Source of the DNA: Phytoseiulus persimilis
Lineage: Eukaryota > Arthropoda > Arachnida > Mesostigmata > Phytoseiidae
Reading direction: 5' to 3'
NCBI GenBank assembly: GCA_037576195.1
Contig: JAQZDE010000039.1
Span: 93,343 to 157,342 of the forward strand
Length of the DNA stretch: 64,000 bases
Every line of letters begins with the position of its first letter. Positions within the stretch are counted from its first letter, which is position 1. This document shows positions 62,489-64,000 of this stretch, one piece after another. A model generated the notes under the pieces. That model ran no database searches, was not told the origin of the DNA, and saw only the letters and a list, made by a program, of their open reading frames with translations. Made by a program: the position numbers and the translations under genes.

Positions 62489-63877
62489 ATGACGCTGAAT
62501 GCGGAAGCTGTCTCTCGTACGAAACTACTCCGGGAATGGGAAGGTGAGACTGCTTCCTATTGTGCGAACATTCCACCACTCGAGCACAGCAATTGACACC
62601 CGAGTTCGAGATCAGATGACGCTATCAGTTCAGGATTACGAATGTTCGTGTGCGCCCAGATCTCCTCGGAGTCATCACAGGATCCCGAACTCGATTTTCA
62701 GAGCTCTGTGCGGTGAGCAGACCAACAAACACTCCGAAGCCAGGCAACGGTCAAGGTCATGGTGACGCAAATTCGTGGATTGTAGAGCTCAATAATCCCA
62801 ACTCGCGAGCGCAGGCTATGCAGAATCTTTGGTAACGTTTGGCGATCTCGGTTTCCTTCTCTCACGACAATGCTCGTTGAAATATTGTGGATTGGAAGGG
62901 GAAACTGATTCCAAATGAGCGGCATCGGAAGCTCGTAGTTAGTGTTTCCGCTTACCTGGAAAGCATTTCTAGCACTCACCATCGACGCACGCCAGACTTG
63001 GGCGTTCTGCTCTGGCATTCTTTCGGCGCAGTGAGCAGCTTGGTTCAGGAAATTTTGAACGCATATCTGAAGTGGGACATGAGGCAATCAGACGCCACGC
63101 GAATCCTCAACGCTCTCACGCTCCTCGAATCCGTAGCCGAGCACCCGAGGTCGAGGTAGGCCACATCCTGCTCATTTCGAGGTACAGGCATCATCTAATT
63201 TCCACTGTTGCAACAACTCTCTGAGGATGCGACTCCGCAGAATCCAGTTTGTGTGCAGCAAGCTCCACGAATTCATCGGGCCTCTTGCGAGGCAGGGTCA
63301 AGTCTCAGGCTACAAAGAATCCTTTCGTCAAGCTGCGTTGCGCGTAATACACGCTCTCCTAGACCAAGAGCAATCGGATCGAGCCTTCATAGCCGAAAAG
63401 GAGTATGGATGCATCGTCATGCAGTTGCTGGTTGATGATTTCCTCAACCACATCCTTTTTGCCTCAGCGAAGCACGGTGAGAATATGCCGAGAATTGTTC
63501 GCTGAGCCAATTTTCTTTTCGATCGACAAACGGCTCCCATTTTAAACCCTGATCTTGCTCGACAGGTCAACCACAGTCTCAATTACTCGTTGTCCAAATT
63601 CTCACGAAGGTCACCAGCCACGATGATATTCTAACGGTTTTCACAGGCAATAACCAAAGGTAGGTAACACTTCCCGTGGCCTCGGAACTTTCCGCACGAA
63701 AGATCACATCGCAGATCTACTCGCGACTATATCGGAATAGAGGGAGTTCAACGAAACTTCAGATAGTTCCCGGGACCGATCTTCTCGTTGCAGCAAGAAG
63801 AATCTCTGTCATCTGTTGGAGCATCTTCACAATGTCTTTCAGACGAGAGCAGCGTTCGTGTGTCCCTTGCTGATTAT
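62489..63877 (+). CDS. Divergent CNOT9/Rcd1 paralog (partial, runs off the window)
   Basis: CNOT9 is an armadillo-repeat subunit of the CCR4-NOT deadenylase that binds GW182/Roquin-type partners. Exons: 62489-62543, 62702-62831, 62973-63155, 63241-63476, 63566-63659, 63794-63877, all phase-compatible; the last ends at a donor (AT|GTAAGT), so more exons lie beyond the window. About 260 residues are visible. WIVELNNPNSRAQAMQNL aligns with the first CNOT9 helix. PDLGVLLWHSFGA with LVQEI matches PDLAPMLWHSFGT, then NALTLLESVAEHPRSR matches NALALLQCVASHPETR. Exon 4 corresponds to the LRLTSLGVIGALVKTDEQ region but has changed heavily. About 20 residues around the family's SHVAMILGKM helix appear missing between exons 5 and 6, unless a small exon was missed. 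Start choice rests on phase: exon 1 (18 codons plus one base) joins exon 2. Expected to be distinct from a normal, well-conserved CNOT9 elsewhere in the genome. Confidence 0.75.
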
Positions 63878-64000
63878 GTAAGTCCGCTAGCCAGTACATG
63901 TCCCGTCACAGCGGAAAATTCACCTCCTTGGGTTTCAACTCATCACGATCATGGGCTGCATCGATCAGGCATAATGTGCTCGAAACTCTTCTCAGGCTTT

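Overview
This is eukaryotic nuclear DNA from an arthropod. Genes are split into many short exons with GT-AG introns of about 60-140 nt, poly(A) signals are AATAAA, and one gene is a signal-peptide cuticle protein with a Rebers-Riddiford chitin-binding domain. The style of the cuticle protein and the compact introns at near-balanced base composition suggest a chelicerate, perhaps a mite. That is inference; no single marker settles the species. There are no operons, CRISPR arrays or prokaryotic features.

Layout. (1) About 1-4.65 kb: no recognised gene, some degenerate repeats, one unassigned hydrophobic ORF. (2) 4.83-7.71 kb, minus: a complete mitochondrial HSP70 (mortalin/HSPA9 type), 679 aa, four coding exons, one apparent GC-AG intron. 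(3) 7.7-11.7 kb: spacer between divergent genes. (4) 11.74-16.37 kb, plus: an RS-rich, proline-rich protein of 1262 aa ending in the conserved C-terminal domain of SCAF11/PHRF1-type CTD-associated SR proteins. (5) 18.31-25.21 kb, minus: a 12-exon, 876-aa SWIM zinc-finger protein with a MULE-transposase-like core (ZSWIM3-like). Its 2.8-kb intron 8 contains, on the opposite strand, a complete three-exon gene at 20.16-22.13 kb. That gene encodes deoxyhypusine hydroxylase (DOHH) fused in frame to a NUDT9-type ADP-ribose pyrophosphatase. (6) 26.66-28.63 kb, minus: a 389-aa cuticle protein with a TATA box. (7) 28.7-37.3 kb: no recognised coding gene. (8) 37.34-61.50 kb, plus: a GMC oxidoreductase (glucose-dehydrogenase-like), 651 aa, ten exons, with a first intron of about 16.6 kb that accounts for the gene-poor stretch up to 54.2 kb. 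(9) 62.49 kb to beyond the window end, plus: a divergent paralog of CNOT9/Rcd1.

Exon boundaries were worked out by hand from splice sites, reading-frame phase and known family sequence. For most genes every junction keeps phase, which is the main support. The main novelty is the DOHH-NUDT9 fusion. It joins the enzyme that completes hypusine on eIF5A to an ADP-ribose hydrolase, keeps the recognisable catalytic motifs of both, and is nested antisense inside a transposase-derived gene. The CNOT9 paralog is the second most interesting item because CNOT9 is normally very strongly conserved. The genes are otherwise unrelated housekeeping or structural genes and do not form a functional cluster.
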